From Desmodus rotundus (taxonomy: Eukaryota; Chordata; Mammalia; Chiroptera; Phyllostomidae): 64,000 nucleotides of DNA. Each line of letters begins with the position of its first letter. Within the stretch, counting starts at the first letter, position 1. Below the pieces are notes generated by a model that saw only the letters and a list, made by a program, of their open reading frames with translations, had not been told where the DNA came from and made no database searches. A program made the translations under genes and the position numbers. Of the stretch, positions 45,663-57,077 are shown one piece after another. The stretch covers positions 123,485,896 through 123,549,895 of the forward strand of contig NC_071391.1 of NCBI RefSeq assembly GCF_022682495.2, given 5' to 3'.

Positions 45663-47594
45663 AAATTCATTTTTTGCTTACACTTATGTTTTTATAATTT
45701 TAAAAATAATTTGAGAATCGACTGTAGCTGGAGTATTTCTTGTTAGAAATCTGGGTCTTTAATAGTTAAAGGTATCAGGAATTCTAACTTTGAAACAAAG
45801 TCAAAGTGAAAACTCCATTATATTTGATTAATATTTATCCATCATAAATACTAAGTAGCAGTGAGTGGAATTGATAGAATATTGAAATTATGGTTTCTGC
45901 CCTTCTAGTAAACTCCTTTAGAATCGGGACATGCTATATGCTGCCTGTCTTTATAACCTAAATCGTACCTAATACACTTGAAATGTTTATTTGATGAAAG
46001 CCAGATAAAAAGTTCTAATAAATTGCTAGTACACATTAGACACTTGAATAATGCGACCTGAGTACAAGGATATTTGGGGGGGTGTGTCTGAGTGAGAGAA
46101 AATACGTGTCACCATTTTCTCCAGTGACAGAGGACTTAAATTACGCTAGGAGAGTTTTAGGTTAGATGTAACCAGAAGCATTCTGACTGTGGAGTTGGAA
46201 AACATTCTAGTCTTTTATTAAGGGAAATAACAGTCTCTATAATTGTAAAGCAAAGGTTATCATTGACGTTTAACTCTTTATTTGCCATAGAAGAATATTC
46301 AGATCTTTCTTGCGAGATCATCAAGCCTTCTTACCTTCACATTCTCAGATTTGCTAGGTGTACTTGTACATTCTTGTGAAAGGAGCAAAAGGACCTTAGA
46401 TTGAAAACGTTCACAAGGGAACTAAATAGTAATGGAAAAAATACAGTAAGTTTTTTTTAAGAAACAAAAAGATTTATCTGTTGCCAAGTTTACTTTTCCT
46501 TCATGACGTCCTCTCTCTCTGGGGGGAGAGCAATGAGGGGAAGATGAAAGAAATCACGACCAATAACTCTCCCCCTCTTTTGCCTTACTGGTGAACACAG
46601 AGGGGGGCTCACAAAAAAATATTTTGACTGAGGAAGCCGACCGGTTTTTGCGTTCATGACCTCGACTACGATAGGAACAGAAGTCCTCCTTCTAGATGTT
46701 GTTCTTTTTCTTCTTTTCTGGGAGATCAGTAATCAATTGTCCTATTTTCCTATCTTAAGATTCCTCTTTCTCCATCTCAAGTATGAGTTGTGTATGTAAA
46801 GCTAGTATCTGGGATACTAACTCTAACTCATTAAAACAAGCTTTTATGTTGTGTTGCTAGAATCAATTCTATTTAAAGTACTTAGTGAAGTACAGAATTC
46901 CTGAGACGGTTTTTGCTGTAGGTTGCAGCTGCTGTGTTCCTGATCGACATTCATCATAAGGGTTGCTGGAAGCGATTTATTTATGTTTGTCTGTACGTCT
47001 GTATGTTTTGAGTGGGTAGGACACTCATAGGATTCAAAGTTCAAAATGCCCAAAAGAGCTGGACTGTGGAAAACCTCCTTCCTCCCCTGGCCTTCACCAA
47101 CCCCGTCTCCCTCCCTGGAGGCCACCGAGTCCATTGTCTTTTGTGTTCTTCTGGAGCCATTTTCTGCACAGGAACTAAAGCGTGCAGCTGGATGTATTTT
47201 TGTGTGTTAAAAAGTGGAGATGACTTTCCTTTGGCACGTGTATCACCTTCCGGAAGGCCAAGAGGTGAAAGCCAAGTAAAGCCAAGAGCTCCTTCTGAGA
47301 GCACAAACCGGCTAAAAGGTACCTAGTGTGTAAGAGTTTTCAAAAATATAAATAAGGAGAGAAACCAAAGATGGATGAGATAGTCTCAGTAATTGTTTTC
47401 CTCTTGAACATTTTCTTCTCAAAACAACAGTTCCGGATTTTACAAAGTTGAGATAGCTTGTTCCTTCCTCCGTGACTTGCTGAAGGCTGACACGGTCCCT
47501 CTGCAGAACAAAAATGAACCCCACGGTTCCCCTGCGAAAGCGGAGTGGCGTGCACAGGAATGAAGAAGAGCACGGCCCGTTTTGGAGGTATTTT
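45663..47594. other. Mostly unique stretch
   Basis: AACTAAATAGTAATGGAAAA at about 46421-46440 is a remnant of an old L1 tail. About 47020-47220 (GGATTCAAAGTTCAAAATGC, CTCCCTGGAGGCCACCGAG) looks like an old L1M 3' segment. The 104-codon frame at 47012-47326 lies over it, so I do not call a gene. Confidence 0.45.
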
Positions 47595-47788
47595 TATCTG
47601 GGTTTGGAGACCAGCATGAAGACCTGGTAGTTATGTGACCTTTAGCCAGTGCCCGAGCCCCCTTCTGAGACGGTAAGCCAGGAGCAGTCCAGCCGAACCT
47701 CGTGGTGTACCTCAGGGGATTTCATGTAGGTGACATGATGTCTGTCGCAAAGTAGGGGCTTAATAAACGTTAGCTTCGTTCTTTACCA
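47595..47788 (+). repeat. MIR, sense
   Basis: TATTTTTATCTGGGTTTGGA, AGTTATGTGACCTTTAGCCA and AAAGTAGGGGCTTAATAAAC follow the MIR consensus order. Confidence 0.75.
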
Positions 47789-50451
47789 GTCCAACATTAT
47801 ACTTACGATGTAAAGGTCTGTCTTCAGCGGACTGTGGTGTTGAGTCCCATTGCATTTCTCCGAATTGAAAGCGGCATTTAGAAGCTTTTAGATGGTCGTT
47901 CACCTTGCTGGTGTCAGAAAAAAGTTGTTACCTAACAATCAGCTCTTGTGTGGTGCTTTAACAGTTTACAGTAGTTAACTTTTTACTCTCTAATCTCTCT
48001 CTGAGGGAGATGAGAGAAATGGACGAAAGGAGATTGTAGATGAAGACATCTGTAGCAATATTTGATAGATACTTAAATTGTTTAAAATGTTTGTTTTCTT
48101 TCTTTTGCCACAGTTGGCGTAGTACAAAGTTTCCAAAGGCCATAGTGATGGACATGAAGAGGAAGAGTAGCTGGGATACAAAGATCCTCAGACAATAAGA
48201 CAAATAGGGAGGCAAATGTGTCACCAGATTTAAGTGGAAGATAAGCAAATTGGAATTTACCACCAACTTTTTGAGTTTTATTTACACTAACTTGCCCTGG
48301 GATCTGGACCAGTCACTCACCTTTGTAGTCCTTAGGTTCCTTTTAAATAATAATAATAGTAATAAAAAGGTTTGGGAATAGTACTCGTTATAGGTTCCCT
48401 CAGAATTATAGCTGTGAGCATTATGTAAATTCATAAAAATAGTTTTGAAGACCAGCTTTAGAATTTCAATAGTTATTGTATATTCAAAACAGCGACAGAA
48501 GCACTTTATTTTCATTTTAAAGATTTACAATTAAAGTGAGTTTATGTCTACCTCAAATGCCTGCTTATATACAAACCTGTTACGAGGTTTATGCACACAT
48601 TAAATCCCTTCTTATTATGGGGTTTTGTGCACATTAAATGCCTGGTTGTTACAGATTGTTGTTTTTCTTGCTACTGTTAAATGTAACATTTCCCTAGGTG
48701 ATGAAATGTGTTATTATTGGAAACATTTATTTTAGTGTATGTTCTGAATTTTAAAAGAGAAAGGTATTTAAACAGCAAAAGACGTAGCTGTTATGAAATT
48801 TATTTTTTATAAAATAGCTTTCAGCAGAAATCAGAGCAGTACTTTAAAATCACAGTTAAAAATCATTTAATCACTACACTTCTTGGTGGCTAATAGGGTG
48901 CTAAGTGACTTTTTTTTTTCTGTGCAATAGGCTATTTTTGATGTGCTCACTAAGTGAACCTAAGAATACTAGTACCTTTTACATGAGCCAGCCTTGATCG
49001 CAAAGAGCTGAGAGTTCGGGCGGCATGTGTCTCCTTTCTCACAGATTCGTTTAAGTACCAGTCTTGCTGGAGCTTTAACTGGGGCAGGAAACCCTACAGA
49101 TGACTTGAGATAAAATGAAAATACTGTACTGAGCTGGGTTCTGGGGATGGTGGTTATTCTGAACACACATCCATAAGCTTGAGTGTGACTCTATGCTCAT
49201 GCAAGCCTGACGGATCAGCTTTCTCTTTTAGCCTAGAGGACCATTAAGCTCTGGAAGCTGGGTCAGACTGATAGAGTCTGCGAGTAGAGCCCATCCGTGA
49301 GCAGCAGAAGTTAACTGACTGTGATTCCTAATGTGTGAAACTAGCGTCGCTCAAAAACCTCTGTGATCAGGACAGAGATCAGGAGGCAGATAACAGATTC
49401 TGCTTGAATTCTCGTAATCAAAGCTTCTCATTCTTCCACATGTAGATAACAAGACAGGGTGGGAAGGAGGCTGTGGCTACTTCCATTACGTTGTTAATCT
49501 GGAATCACAGCAAATAATTTCCATAAAAATGTAAATAACTTGTTTCAGAAGAAAAGTATAATTGAAAGATTTCCTGTGTATTTCTTTGGCATTAAACTGT
49601 AGGCAGTTATGCAGGTTAGGTGATGAGGATCTTGGGGCTGTGAAGTATAAAAAATTTAAAAAAAATAGTGTCTTTTTAGGGATTTGATTCAAACTCTAAA
49701 ACTTGGTTGTCTGTGCTAAGTCAGATTTCTTTCAGCGTGTGAGCTTTGATACGGATGTAAGTCACTAGCCCGACCAAAGTGACAAGGACCTCGACCATTT
49801 CCTTTTCTCCCAAGAGAAGGTGAATTTACGTTGAATAGTGAAATTGAAACGAACAGCACTGGAATGGACAGAGTCAAAAACACTTTTCGGGAGCACAGAT
49901 GCTGAGGCTCCGGTTTTACGAGCAGAGGGTCTTCTGCTCACCCCACTCCTCATTCCTGTCGTTGTGCCCGCCCTCTTTGCGCCTGCGTCTCAATATGCTA
50001 CACCTGTGGGGGGCAGTCCTGTTCGGACCAATGATTGTTTTCATATGTATTGTAATATTTAAAGTTCTCTACTTTTTACCTGAGGATATTATTGGTTTTG
50101 CAAGCATTTTTAAATCATTTACTTCAAATTCTATTATGTTCACATTTTTGTGATGTGAGAACCCTGTTCGTTCATTGAAAACACATGACCGTGTTTGTGT
50201 CGAGTGGACTCGTACCAAATATTGTGCTGTTTTTTAACTCTAGGTTTCCAACTATCTCAAATTTTGAATGTAAAGGAAATATATATATATGTTAAATAAA
50301 ATTTAAGTGCTTTTGTGTACCTTGTAATCCAGTCTCGTCTCTATGAAAAACCTAATGAAATTCTGCATATATTATATTTTCCTGCATGATTAATATATAT
50401 GCCAGTTCTTTCCTAAACACTTTACTCATTTATATTTAAAAAACTCTAACT
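47789..50451. other. Unique, repeat-poor stretch
   Basis: No transposable elements recognised. A diverged short tandem repeat sits at 48557-48650. Frames of up to 102 codons (47958-48266, minus) lack known domains. Confidence 0.45.
48557..48650 (+). repeat. Diverged tandem repeat (about 45-bp unit)
   Basis: AAATGCCTGCTTATATAC...GCACACATTAAATCCC is followed by TTCTTATTATG...GTGCACATTAAATGCCTGGT. Two and a half aged copies share TGCACA(CA)TTAAAT and the GCCTG(C/G)TT start. Confidence 0.6.
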
Positions 50452-50832
50452 CAGAGAAGACAAACACCATATGATTTCACTTATGTGTGGGATCTAAAGA
50501 ACAATATAAATGAACAAACAAAACAGAAACAGACCCATGGGCACAGGGAACAGACTGTGGCTGCCAGAGGAGAGGGGGGTTGAGGGCCTGGGTGGAAAAG
50601 GCGAAGGGATTGAGAAGCACAAGTTGGTAGTTACGAAATAGTCAGGGGGACGTAAAGTACAGCAGTGGGAATATAGTCGATACTGTTGTAATAATGGTGT
50701 GTGGTGCCAGGTGGGTACTGGCCATATCAGGGGTACTAACACCTTGTAAGTATATGATTGTCTGACTACTGTGTTGTACACCTGAAACTAATACAAACTA
50801 ATGTTGAATGTAAACTAATAAAATTTTAAAAG
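50452..50832 (+). mobile_element. L1 3' end (older subfamily)
   Basis: AAACACCATATGATTTCACT, TATGTGTGGGATCTAAAGAA, TGTTGTACACCTGAAACTAA and AACTAATAAAATTTT match the sense 3' terminus of an older mammalian L1. Confidence 0.88.
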
Positions 50833-50839
50833 AACACCT

Positions 50840-50995
50840 GAAGAGGAGGTATAATGATTATTCCCAGGTGAGGAAACTGAGGCAAAGACATTAAATAACT
50901 TGCCTTAAGCTGTATAGCTAGTAAGTGAGCAGCGGGATGGGGTTAAAACCTGGGCACGTCGGCTCCAGAGTCAGTGTTCTTAATCACTGTTAGTC
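50840..50995 (-). repeat. MIR, antisense
   Basis: GAGGAAACTGAGGCAAAGAC, TAGCTAGTAAGTGAGCAGCG and CTCCAGAGTCAGTGTTCTTA match the MIR complement. Confidence 0.88.
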
Positions 50996-51059
50996 TGTGG
51001 CAACCTGAAGAAAGTTGTTTAGCAGAAAACGAGTTGCCATATTAAAATGCAAGTTCCAG

Positions 51060-52556
51060 GAGGTTGCTGATCACCACTGGACCTGCCTTGCCACAATTGC
51101 TAACGGGGGTCGTGCGGGTTAAAACAAAAGGATGCTACTAGACAGCAACACAGAAGCAGATAAAGAGATAAAGCTCCCAGATAAAGGTAAATACATAGAC
51201 AAATACAGAATCCTGTAATCTACTACAATAGGGTCTGTAAGTTATTTTTCATTTATGTATAGAATTAGAAAGATAAAAGCATAAAATAACTATAAAGCTT
51301 TGTTAGTGGATACAAAATATGAAAGTATGTAATTCATGACATTCCTAATGCAAAGAGGGGGGATGTAAAGGAGGAGCAGGGTGTCGTATGTGATTGAAGT
51401 TATCAGTTCAAATAGATTGTTGTCGTTATGCTGTTTCATGTATTTGGGTGCTCTGCGGTTAGGTGCATATATTTGTATCTTTATGGTAAATTGACCCTTT
51501 TATCATTATATGATGTCCTTTGCCTCTTATTTCATTTTTTGACTTAAAGTCTATAAAACTCCTAGAGGAATACATAGAGGAAAAACTTCATTACATTGCA
51601 TTTCGCAATGGTGTCTTGGCCTCGACACCACAAGCAGAGGCAACAAAAGTAAAAATAGACAAACAGAACTGTATCAAACTAAACTTCTGTGCAGCCAAGG
51701 AAACAATCAACAGAAGGAAAGAGCAACCTATCGAATGGGAGGAGAAGACATGTTCAAGTTGTATATCTGATAAGGGATTAGTCTACAGAATATACAAAGG
51801 ACTCCTATAGCCCAACAACAAAAGATACAAACAATCCAGTTTAAAAATGGGCAAAAGATTTGAATTGACATTTATCTAATGAAGACATACAAATGGCCAA
51901 TGAGCATATGAAATGATGCTCGACTTCACTGTGAATTAGAGACATGTGAATTAAAACCACAGTGAGATATCACCTCATACCTACCAGGAGAGCCACAGTG
52001 GAAAACAGTATGGAGTGTCTTCAAAAAAATTAAAAATAGTATTACCCTGTGGCCCAGTCGTCCCACTTCTGGGACCGGAAGCAGAGTTTTGAAGAGGTTA
52101 TTTACATACTCATGTTCATGGCAGATCACTCACAGTATCCAAAATATGGGAGCACCTTAAATGCTCATCAGTAGATGAACAGATAAAATGTGGTACATGA
52201 AACACTGGAACATTATCCACCCTTAAAAAAATGAAGTGAATTCTGTCATTTGCTACATATAGTGGATGAATCTTGAGGACATCATGCTAAGTGAAAGAAG
52301 CCAGTCACAAAAAGACAAACACTGCATGATTCCACTTGCACGAGGTATCTAAAGCAGTCCAACTCTCAGAGACAGAAAGAAAAATCATGGTTTCCAGGTG
52401 TCGGGGGAAGGAAACTGGGAGTCATTCAATGACTAGAGTTTCAGTTTTGTAAGATGAGAAAGTTGTAGAGATCTGTTACACAGTAATATGGATGAAGTTA
52501 ACAGTGCTGTACCGTACATTGAAAATGGTTACGATGGTAACTTTTATGTTTTTGGA
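51060..52556 (+). mobile_element. Old L1M mosaic with internal inversion
   Basis: 51060-51440 reads like an L1M 5' region (AAAAGGATGCTACTAGACAG). About 51440-51553 is antisense ORF2 (TTTGGGTGCTCTGCGGTTAG, TTTTTGACTTAAAGTCTA). From about 51554 it is sense ORF2 and 3' UTR (AAACTCCTAGAGGAATACAT, AAGACAAACACTGCATGATT, ACATTGAAAATGGTTACGAT). The antisense-to-sense switch fits twin priming. ORF2 is broken. Confidence 0.7.
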
Positions 52557-52650
52557 ACATAGTGGCTTAACACAACAACTTTAAAGTATCTCATTAATTC
52601 TGCAGTTCAGGCATTCAGGCAGGGCTGTGGTGCTCCTCTTCTGCTCCTTC
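52557..52650 (-). repeat. Short MaLR-type LTR fragment
   Basis: AACATAGTGGCTTAACACAA and CAACTTTAAAGTATCTCATT resemble an MLT1 LTR read backwards. Confidence 0.45.
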
Positions 52651-53395
52651 TGGTTATTTAGCTGGTGGGCGGAGGGGTCCGAAGGATCCAGGACCCCAGT
52701 GTCTTCACTCCCATGTCTTGTGCTTGGTCAGATTGGCTGGAAGATTGAAATCAGCTGGAACTGTTTTCCTTTGTGGCTCTGCGTGTGTGGGGGGGTGGGG
52801 GGGTGGGGGGGTGAGGGTTCAGAAAAGGGGCAGTGGCCTCTGCCTGCCTTTCTGTCTGGGAGGAAGCTGTCCCCCAGCTCCTGCCTTGACGCCAGACACT
52901 TCAGTTCCTCCCCGTAAGCCACTGGTGCCTCTCAAACTGCGACCCTGGTGCTGGAGCTCAGAGGGAGTGAGTCTGAGTAAGTCCGTGTGTGGGTTCTTGT
53001 AGGGGAACTGCTTGGGACTCCAGAAGTTTCCTCCACTGACTCAATCTCCACTGGATTTTGCAGCCAGAAGTTATGGGGACTTAGCTTCCTGGCACTGGAA
53101 CCCTGGGCTGGGGGGCCTGGTGTGGGGCTGGGACTCCTTGCTCCCGAGGTGTCCCACTGTAATTTTTATCCACCACATGCAGATGAGGGACCAACCCGTT
53201 CTGTGTATCCGTCCTTCCTACCAGTCCTGATGGATGTGGTTTCCTTAGTTCTGAAGTTGTGGAACCTCCGTCCAACTCAGTTTCTGGTGGTTCTGAGTGA
53301 TGGGTGTTCTAGAGTTTAGTTGTAATTTTGATGTGGCCATGCGAGGAGGCGAGCCGTGTTTACCTGCGCCGCCTCCTTCACCAGAAGTCACAACA
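52651..53395 (-). mobile_element. Orphan L1/HAL1 5' leader fragment, antisense
   Basis: CCACTGGATTTTGCAGCCAG, GGCACTGGAACCCTGGGCTG, TTTTTATCCACCACATGCAG and the CGAGGAGGCGAGCC end match the leaders of HAL1 copies 1 and 3. There is no ORF1 or 3' end attached. Plus-strand frames of 94-110 codons here are shadows of this leader. Confidence 0.75.
52789..52817 (+). other. G-quadruplex motif
   Basis: Three runs of seven G separated by single T, then TGAGGG. This is an ideal parallel G4 pattern with one-base loops. On the L1 sense strand it is a C-rich run. Confidence 0.9.
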
Positions 53396-53449
53396 GTACA
53401 ATTTTAACCATTGCATGAAATTTGCTTTTGGAGTTTCTTGGAGTGGTTA

Positions 53450-53533
53450 TTATTTCTTGTTGTGAAGATTAAATGAGATAATATGTATGAAGTACATACC
53501 ATAGTAGTTATTTAATAAATGGTAGCTATTACT
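53450..53533 (+). repeat. MIR 3' fragment
   Basis: GTGAAGATTAAATGAGATAA and AGTAGTTATTTAATAAATGG follow the MIR 3' part. Confidence 0.7.
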
Positions 53534-55152
53534 AATCTGTTCTTGTGAGGCTCAATCTTGTAAGTTGTCCAAGGTTTGAACTTACATTTTAGCCTTCAAA
53601 AGCCTCTTTGCACTAAAATATACCATCTAAAAACATTTATAATACAAACATTCTATATCTTCTCTTACATTTTAACAAATAACTATAGATGATACAATGT
53701 AAGCCAGGCCCTCAGGATACAAAAAAAGTTTTTGTTACGTAGGAGCCCCCACTGGTAGAGAGGGCAGAGAGGTATAGGACAGAAGAGATTGCTCTTGAAA
53801 TTACGTAAGTCAGAAAACAGTGCTTTAGAGCCCGGTTTTTAAACAAACTTCGATTCTCCAGATAAAACAAGTTACATGGTGATGAGATTAAAGGTTGGAG
53901 TCAAATAAAATATATTTATTTGTATATATTTAATGCCTCTTTATATAGTCATTAAGTTGTATTTTTCTAACTGCTTTTAAATCTTCCTATGTCTCCTGGG
54001 ACTGGCATGTGACCAGCACATTCCAGTTACCACCAGGAGGAATGAAGCAGAAGGGGGGAAAGGGGTGCAGCTGGTTTAGCATTTACTCTTCCAACACGAT
54101 GTGTCTGAAGGGATAGCTCTACCCTGGTGTTTTGTTTTCAGTTCCTCCTGGATTTAGAGGAGAGAGGCAGAAGAAATGTTTCCATTGCTGAAATCGTGGT
54201 TGAACTGTCACACGGCACATTTTACCATCAAGTGTTACTAAAGAGGAAATCAGAGACATGGATTGTCATTGGTTAAAGTATATTTTTGTGGGCATTTCAT
54301 TGGTGTTTCACTTTATGAAAAATTATAGGCCTCCTATTAAGAAACTACATAGTTTATGTAATAGAAACCTCAGTAGACTTTACATTTTATTTGCTAAAAT
54401 GCGAATAATCTATGTTTTAAAAATTAAACATTAAACCACTAGCAAATTAAATAATTCCATTGTTGGATAAGGATCATAGTAGTGGATTACATACCAGATC
54501 TGTTTTTTTTAAAAGGGCACTGCATTTAGCACACTTCAGAAACAATTCCATAAGGCAGTTTAAATTTTAAAATGTGGATGTAGAGAGAAAAATTATCTAG
54601 AGAAAACTTATGTATAACAAATTCCATTAATATGGATGAACACCTTCTAGGCAATGAAACATTTCCATCTCATTATTTTATCCAACGCGAAATTCATAGA
54701 TTCATAGATTTTGGAGGTTACAAAATATAAAAATAATCTCATTGTGAAATTTATAGTTTAGTGTGGAATAGGTAAACTATGTGGCAGAAATCCAAATGAC
54801 AAAAGCTAAAACAGTGTATGAGGAGACAGTCCAACTACGCAGAGGGGCGGTAAATTGCTAGGGTCATAGTTTGATCATACGCTGATTTCTGGTTACTGGA
54901 GTGCCCAGAATTTATGCCATTCTTTTGCAACTGCCTTTCAACCAGCAAACTGGAACCAGTTGTTCTATTTAGAGATTATCTGGGAGTCATCACCCAAACT
55001 GAATACTATCAAGCAGCAATTACATGAATTCTAGCACAGATTATCTGTCCACTTGTAGCACAAAGCAAAAAGAAGAGTGATCTGATTTGGAACTTTATTA
55101 GTTCATCACATGATGCAGGGCTTATGAGCTTCATAATCAATATAGTTCTTTG
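53534..55152. other. AT-rich unique stretch
   Basis: No open frame above background, no RNA gene and no recognised repeat. Confidence 0.5.
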
Positions 55153-55165
55153 GAATTATGAAATA

Positions 55166-56357
55166 TATTTTTAAATATATTTTATTGATTATGCTATTAA
55201 ACTGTCCCATTATTTCTCCCCTTTATTCTCCCTCCCGTCCTGTACCTCACTCCATCATTCCTCTACCCTAGTTCATGTCAATGGGTCATACATACAAGCT
55301 TTTTGGCTTCTCCATTTTCCATACTATTCTTAATCTCCCCCTGTCTATTAATATTGTACCTACTATTTATGTTTCTTATGCCCTGTGCCTTTTCCCCCAT
55401 TCTCTGCCCACCCATTCCCCACTGATAACCCTCCCTGTGATCTCTATTTCTGTGAATCTGTTTCTGTTCTAGTTGTTTGCTTGCTTTGTTTTTGTTTTTT
55501 TAGATTCAATTAAAGATAGTTGTGAGTTTTTTGTCATTTTACTGTTCATATTTTGATCTTCTTTTTCTTAGATAAGTCCCTTTAACATTTCATATAATAA
55601 GGGCTTGGTGATGATGAACTCCTTTAATTTGACCTTATCTGGGAAGCACTTTATCTGCCCTTTCATTCTAAATGATAGCTTTGCTGGCTAGAGTAATCTT
55701 GGATGTAGGTCCTTGCCTTTCATGACTTCAAATACTTCTTTCCAGCCCCTTCTTGCCTTCAAGCTTTGTTTTGAGAAATCAACTGACAGTCTTATGGGCA
55801 CTCCTTTGTAGGTAACTCTCTCCTTTTCTTTTGCTGCTTTTAAGATTCTCTCCTTATCTTTCATCTTGGGTAATGTAATTATGATGTGCCTTGGTGTGTG
55901 CTTCCTTGGGTTCAACTTCTTTGGGACTCTCTCAGCTTCCTGGACTTCCTGGGAGTCTATTTCCTTTGCCAGATTAGAGAAGTTCTCCTTCATTATGTTT
56001 TCAAATAAATTTTCAATTTCTTGCTCTTCCTCTTCTTCTTGTACCCTTATGATTTGGATGTTGAAATATTTAATCTTGTCCCAGAGGTTCCTAAGCCTCT
56101 TCTCATTTTTTTGAATTCTTGTTTCTTCATTATGTTCTGCTAGAATGCTTATTTCTTCCTTCTGTTCCAAACCGTTGATTCGAGTCCCAGTTTCCTTCCC
56201 TTCACTGTTGGTTCCCTGTACATTTTCCTTTATTTCACTTTGCATAGCCTTCACTTATTCCTCTATTTTGTGACCATACTCAACCATTTCTGTGAGCATC
56301 CTGATTACCAGTGTTTTGAACTCTGCATCTGATAGGTTGGCTATCTCTTCATTGCTT
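55166..56357 (-). mobile_element. HAL1 retrotransposon, copy 2 (5'-truncated)
   Basis: The minus strand begins in ORF1 near its N-terminus and runs through the ORF1 stop (55568-55570) into the same roughly 400-bp trailer as copies 1 and 3, with no ORF2. GAATTATGAAATA (55153-55165) and GAATTGTGAAATA (56358-56370) form a 13-bp duplication with one mismatch. This proves a single insertion of an ORF1-trailer RNA. Confidence 0.92.
55688..56254 (-). pseudogene. HAL1/L1 ORF1 protein, longest open remnant (188 codons)
   Basis: Order: coiled coil with Glu/Lys-rich heptads (residues about 1-60), RRM (about 65-125, with NIQIIRVQEEEEEQEIENLF), then the C-terminal RNA-binding domain (about 126-188, with PRHIIITLPKMKDKERILKA and GVPIRLSVDFSKQSLKARRG). 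The frame stops just after PRLL, before the last roughly 40 residues, and the N-terminus is lost with the 5' truncation. In intact elements ORF1p is a trimeric RNA chaperone. This copy is the best preserved here but is dead. Confidence 0.9.
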
Positions 56358-56465
56358 GAATTGTGAAATAATTTTGAACTTAATAGAAATTTATGATATA
56401 AAAAGAAGATAGGCACCTAGAGAGATAAAAAATGAAGAAACTAATTATGTGCTAGAACAATTAAA

Positions 56466-56536
56466 AGTGTATATGTGTGTATGTGTGTGTGTATGGGTGG
56501 GTATATATATATACATACACACACACATATATACAC
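56466..56536. repeat. Alternating TG/TA/CA repeat forming an inverted repeat
   Basis: TG-rich left arm and CA-rich right arm (CATACACACACACATATATA) surround a TA core, about 70 bp of alternating purine-pyrimidine, which can form a hairpin or Z-DNA. Confidence 0.85.
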
Positions 56537-56769
56537 ATCAAATCAACTAGGTGGTTGTGAATATAAGGCTGTGGCTGCTTTTGATTCAAGTTCAGCAAAC
56601 AACTATGCTGTCTTTCCTAATTTTCTTCCTTTGCTAGAGCAAATGCTATTTGTCTGTATTCTAAATAGCATTGTATGTTATCTCTATCAGTTGCATTGAC
56701 ACCATTGTAGATGCTTTGAATCACTCTATTGAAATGCTCTATTTCCATGTTTGCTCCCTTATATTACTG

Positions 56770-56865
56770 TAATATAAGCTCTTCCAGCCAGTAATTGTGC
56801 CTTATTCAGTACCTGGTCCAGAGAAGGCTCCATGTAAACTGAAGGCTCAGTAAACTTAACATATA
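56770..56865 (+). repeat. L2-like 3' fragment
   Basis: TAAGCTCTTCCAGCCAGTAA, TTATTCAGTACCTGGTCCAG and GGCTCAGTAAACTTAAC follow the L2 3' end. Confidence 0.55.
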
Positions 56866-57077
56866 CCGGGTTTTTTTCGGACTGTAAGACACACTTTCTG
56901 CCTTCCCCACCCCAAATTTGGGAGGAAAATGGGGATGTGTCTGAATGTAGCTTGCCTGGCTTGCTGGAGGGGGTGGGCGGTGGTAGAGTAGGTTTTTTTT
57001 TTTCTTCCTATTTTCCTCCTCTAAAACTTAGGTATGTCTTATGGTCCAGTGTGTCTTATAGTCTGAAAAATACGGCC
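56866..57077. mobile_element. MITE with long terminal inverted repeats
   Basis: Left end CCGGGTTTTTTTCGGACTGT then AAGACACACT; right end AGTGTGTCTTATAGTCTGAA then AAATACGG. These are inverted copies of about 28 bp. Interior GGGAGGAAAATGG also pairs with TTTTCCTCC, so most of it can fold. Elements with this CGGACTATAAGACGCAC-like end are widespread in vertebrates; I cannot assign the superfamily safely. Confidence 0.82.

Noticed and set aside
47012..47326. 104-codon plus-strand protein
   Set aside because: It overlies what looks like an old L1M 3' segment and has frames of equal length on the other strand.
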